7,748 bases of DNA. Source: an uncultured Fibrobacterota bacterium (GTDB lineage Bacteria > Fibrobacterota > Chitinivibrionia > Chitinivibrionales > Chitinispirillaceae). The position numbers and the translations under genes were made by a program. Below, piece after piece: positions 6,460 to 7,748 of this stretch. Each line of letters opens with the position of its first letter. Within the stretch, counting starts at the first letter, position 1. The notes under the pieces are model-generated. The model was not told the DNA's origin. It was given only the letters and a program-made list of their open reading frames with translations, and made no database searches. The stretch spans positions 1-7,748 of the forward strand of contig CAISVC010000175.1 in assembly GCA_903888815.1 (NCBI GenBank). The letters run 5' to 3'.

Positions 6460-7748
6460 ATGGCCAAAAAGAAAACAACCAACCAGAACCGTACTAACCA
6501 CGAGGCTCCTCTTCCCGCTGTCGAAAAGGGTTTTATCTTTCAGCCATGGCATGCCGTGGCGGCGCTACTGATTTTATGCATCTTTTTTTTCAGTCAGATT
6601 ATTTTCGGCATAGGCAATTTCTGGGAAGACGCAATTCAACTGGAATTCCCCAATCGCGTCTTCGCACAAAACAGCTTTTTGCATTTTGAATTTCCCCATT
6701 GGAATCCTTTCAGCTATAACGGCATGCCTTTTTTCGCCACGCAGCTCCCTGGCGTTCTATATCCTTTGAATATCATTGTCTCTTTTCTCCCTTTTGGTAT
6801 TGAGGGTTTCTGGTATTGCGTACAACTCCTCTTTATATCCCATGTCGCAATCGCCGGAATTACGATGCTTTATTTCCTGAAAAGCAAAAAATACCACCTT
6901 GAATCGGCCCTTTTCGGCGCAATAGCCTATATGTTCTGCGGATTTATGATTACTCACGCTGTTCACCCCATGATGATAAATATTGTTGCATGGCTGCCGC
7001 TCGTTCTTTTATTCCTCGATCAAGCCATGCACAAGGGAACTATCATCCATGCTTTATTGGGTGGTTTAATTCTCGGTGCGACAACACTTTCAGGACATCC
7101 GCAGGTAACAATATACGAATTCATCTTCGTTTTAGCCTATGGCACCGCAGTCTTTGCTGGGCTCAAAAACAAAAAACCTTCACGGATGCTCATACCTCTT
7201 GTCATATTGGCAATTGGAGCGGGCGTCAGTATGGTCCAGACACTGCCCACCATAGAGTTAAACAGCCAAGCCGCACGCCTGAACTGGTCGTTCGAAGCCG
7301 CATCCGAAGGATCAATCAGCTTCCGACAGATGATAACGATGGTATTGCCAAAGCTTTTTGGAGCCTGGACCGGCAGCAGGGCCGACGTCGTGCCTTCATT
7401 CTGGCTTAACGACTCGTTTCATAGCGGGTATTACACCTACTGGGAAACGTGCTTTTATTCGGGAGTGGTAATCCTAATCTTGGGGATTTCATTACTGCTT
7501 AAAAAAAGAACAAATTGGTTTATTGTTATGCTGGCTCTCTGGCTTGTATTCAATTTGGCATTTGCCATGGGGAACCATTTTTTTATCTATAAAATTCTGT
7601 TTGATTACGTCCCCGGATTTAACCGGTTCCGATGTCCAGGGCGAATGTTTTTTGCCTGGAACCTTGTAATGGCCCTGTTTGCCGCCGGTGCTTTTGACAT
7701 GATGAAAAATATCGACAAAAAAGATCGCATGTATAAATTCATTATCGG
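6460..7748 (+). CDS. YfhO-like multi-membrane protein, 3' end outside window
   Basis: Translation from ATG 6460 stays open to the last base: 429 full codons plus GG, so the gene continues to the right. The protein begins with a basic, polar cytoplasmic tail (MAKKKTTNQN), then a membrane helix at about 31-52. Features of the YfhO family (large membrane proteins with GT-C-like topology) are: FWEDAIQ at 54-60 with acidic residues in the first outer loop; WNPFSYNGMPFFATQ at 81-95 followed by YPLN at 101-104; SGHPQ at 211-215 with a following tyrosine; and GFNRFRCPGR at 386-395 before another helix. About ten hydrophobic segments are visible. YfhO relatives have been linked to glycosylation of teichoic acid or other surface polymers in Gram-positive bacteria. 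For this branch the substrate is unknown, and a role with the upstream glycosyltransferase is inferred from position. GTG 6451 is an alternative start adding three residues; neither has a clear ribosome binding site. Confidence 0.85.
   Translation, partial: MAKKKTTNQNRTNHEAPLPAVEKGFIFQPWHAVAALLILCIFFFSQIIFGIGNFWEDAIQLEFPNRVFAQNSFLHFEFPHWNPFSYNGMPFFATQLPGVLYPLNIIVSFLPFGIEGFWYCVQLLFISHVAIAGITMLYFLKSKKYHLESALFGAIAYMFCGFMITHAVHPMMINIVAWLPLVLLFLDQAMHKGTIIHALLGGLILGATTLSGHPQVTIYEFIFVLAYGTAVFAGLKNKKPSRMLIPLVILAIGAGVSMVQTLPTIELNSQAARLNWSFEAASEGSISFRQMITMVLPKLFGAWTGSRADVVPSFWLNDSFHSGYYTYWETCFYSGVVILILGISLLLKKRTNWFIVMLALWLVFNLAFAMGNHFFIYKILFDYVPGFNRFRCPGRMFFAWNLVMALFAAGAFDMMKNIDKKDRMYKFII

Noticed and set aside
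6990..7409. A 139-residue + strand open frame inside the YfhO-like region
   Set aside because: It is out of frame with the YfhO-like protein, which is continuous from 6460 to the window end with membrane helices and family motifs. The shorter frame has none.

Overview
The window reads as a single strand of bacterial chromosome, with every supported gene on the + strand. No RNA gene, CRISPR array or insertion sequence was seen, and there is no gene-free stretch longer than about 80 bases. The combination riboflavin genes - nusB - very large DUF2723/TMEM260-like membrane protein with a TPR tail suggests a Gram-negative-type bacterium of the wider FCB group (Bacteroidota, Fibrobacterota and related candidate phyla). 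That placement is an inference from gene content and is weak.

Left part (1-1284), housekeeping: the 3' end of a GTP cyclohydrolase II gene (ribA or fused ribBA) overlaps ribH (lumazine synthase) by 13 bases. Next comes a perfect 28-bp palindrome, then nusB (transcription antitermination). The ribBA-ribH-nusB order is common in bacteria. Middle (1285-4272): a 995-residue polytopic membrane protein of the DUF2723 (TMEM260-like, GT-C fold) family starts on the base after the nusB stop codon. It carries a soluble C-terminal part ending in TPR-like helices.

Right part (4301-7748), envelope/glycan-type genes: a radical SAM protein with a C-terminal cysteine cluster (SPASM/twitch-like), a membrane-anchored family 2 glycosyltransferase whose start codon overlaps the radical SAM stop (ATGA), and, after a 78-base spacer, a YfhO-like multi-membrane protein that runs off the right edge. 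These three genes are visibly richer in A+T than those to the left. Hand counts of four 60-base lines give 40/60 GC at 1021-1080 (nusB) and 36/60 at 4081-4140 (DUF2723), against 23/60 at 4621-4680 (radical SAM) and 28/60 at 6901-6960 (YfhO-like). The break falls near 4273-4300 and suggests a separately acquired or separately evolving surface-glycan module placed next to a housekeeping operon.

Working model (inference): the DUF2723, GT2 and YfhO-like proteins are all of types that transfer sugars to or from lipid-linked carriers at the membrane. The radical SAM enzyme may modify a sugar, lipid or peptide in the same pathway. No known named system is recognised. The best candidate for something undescribed is the translationally coupled radical SAM-GT2 pair.
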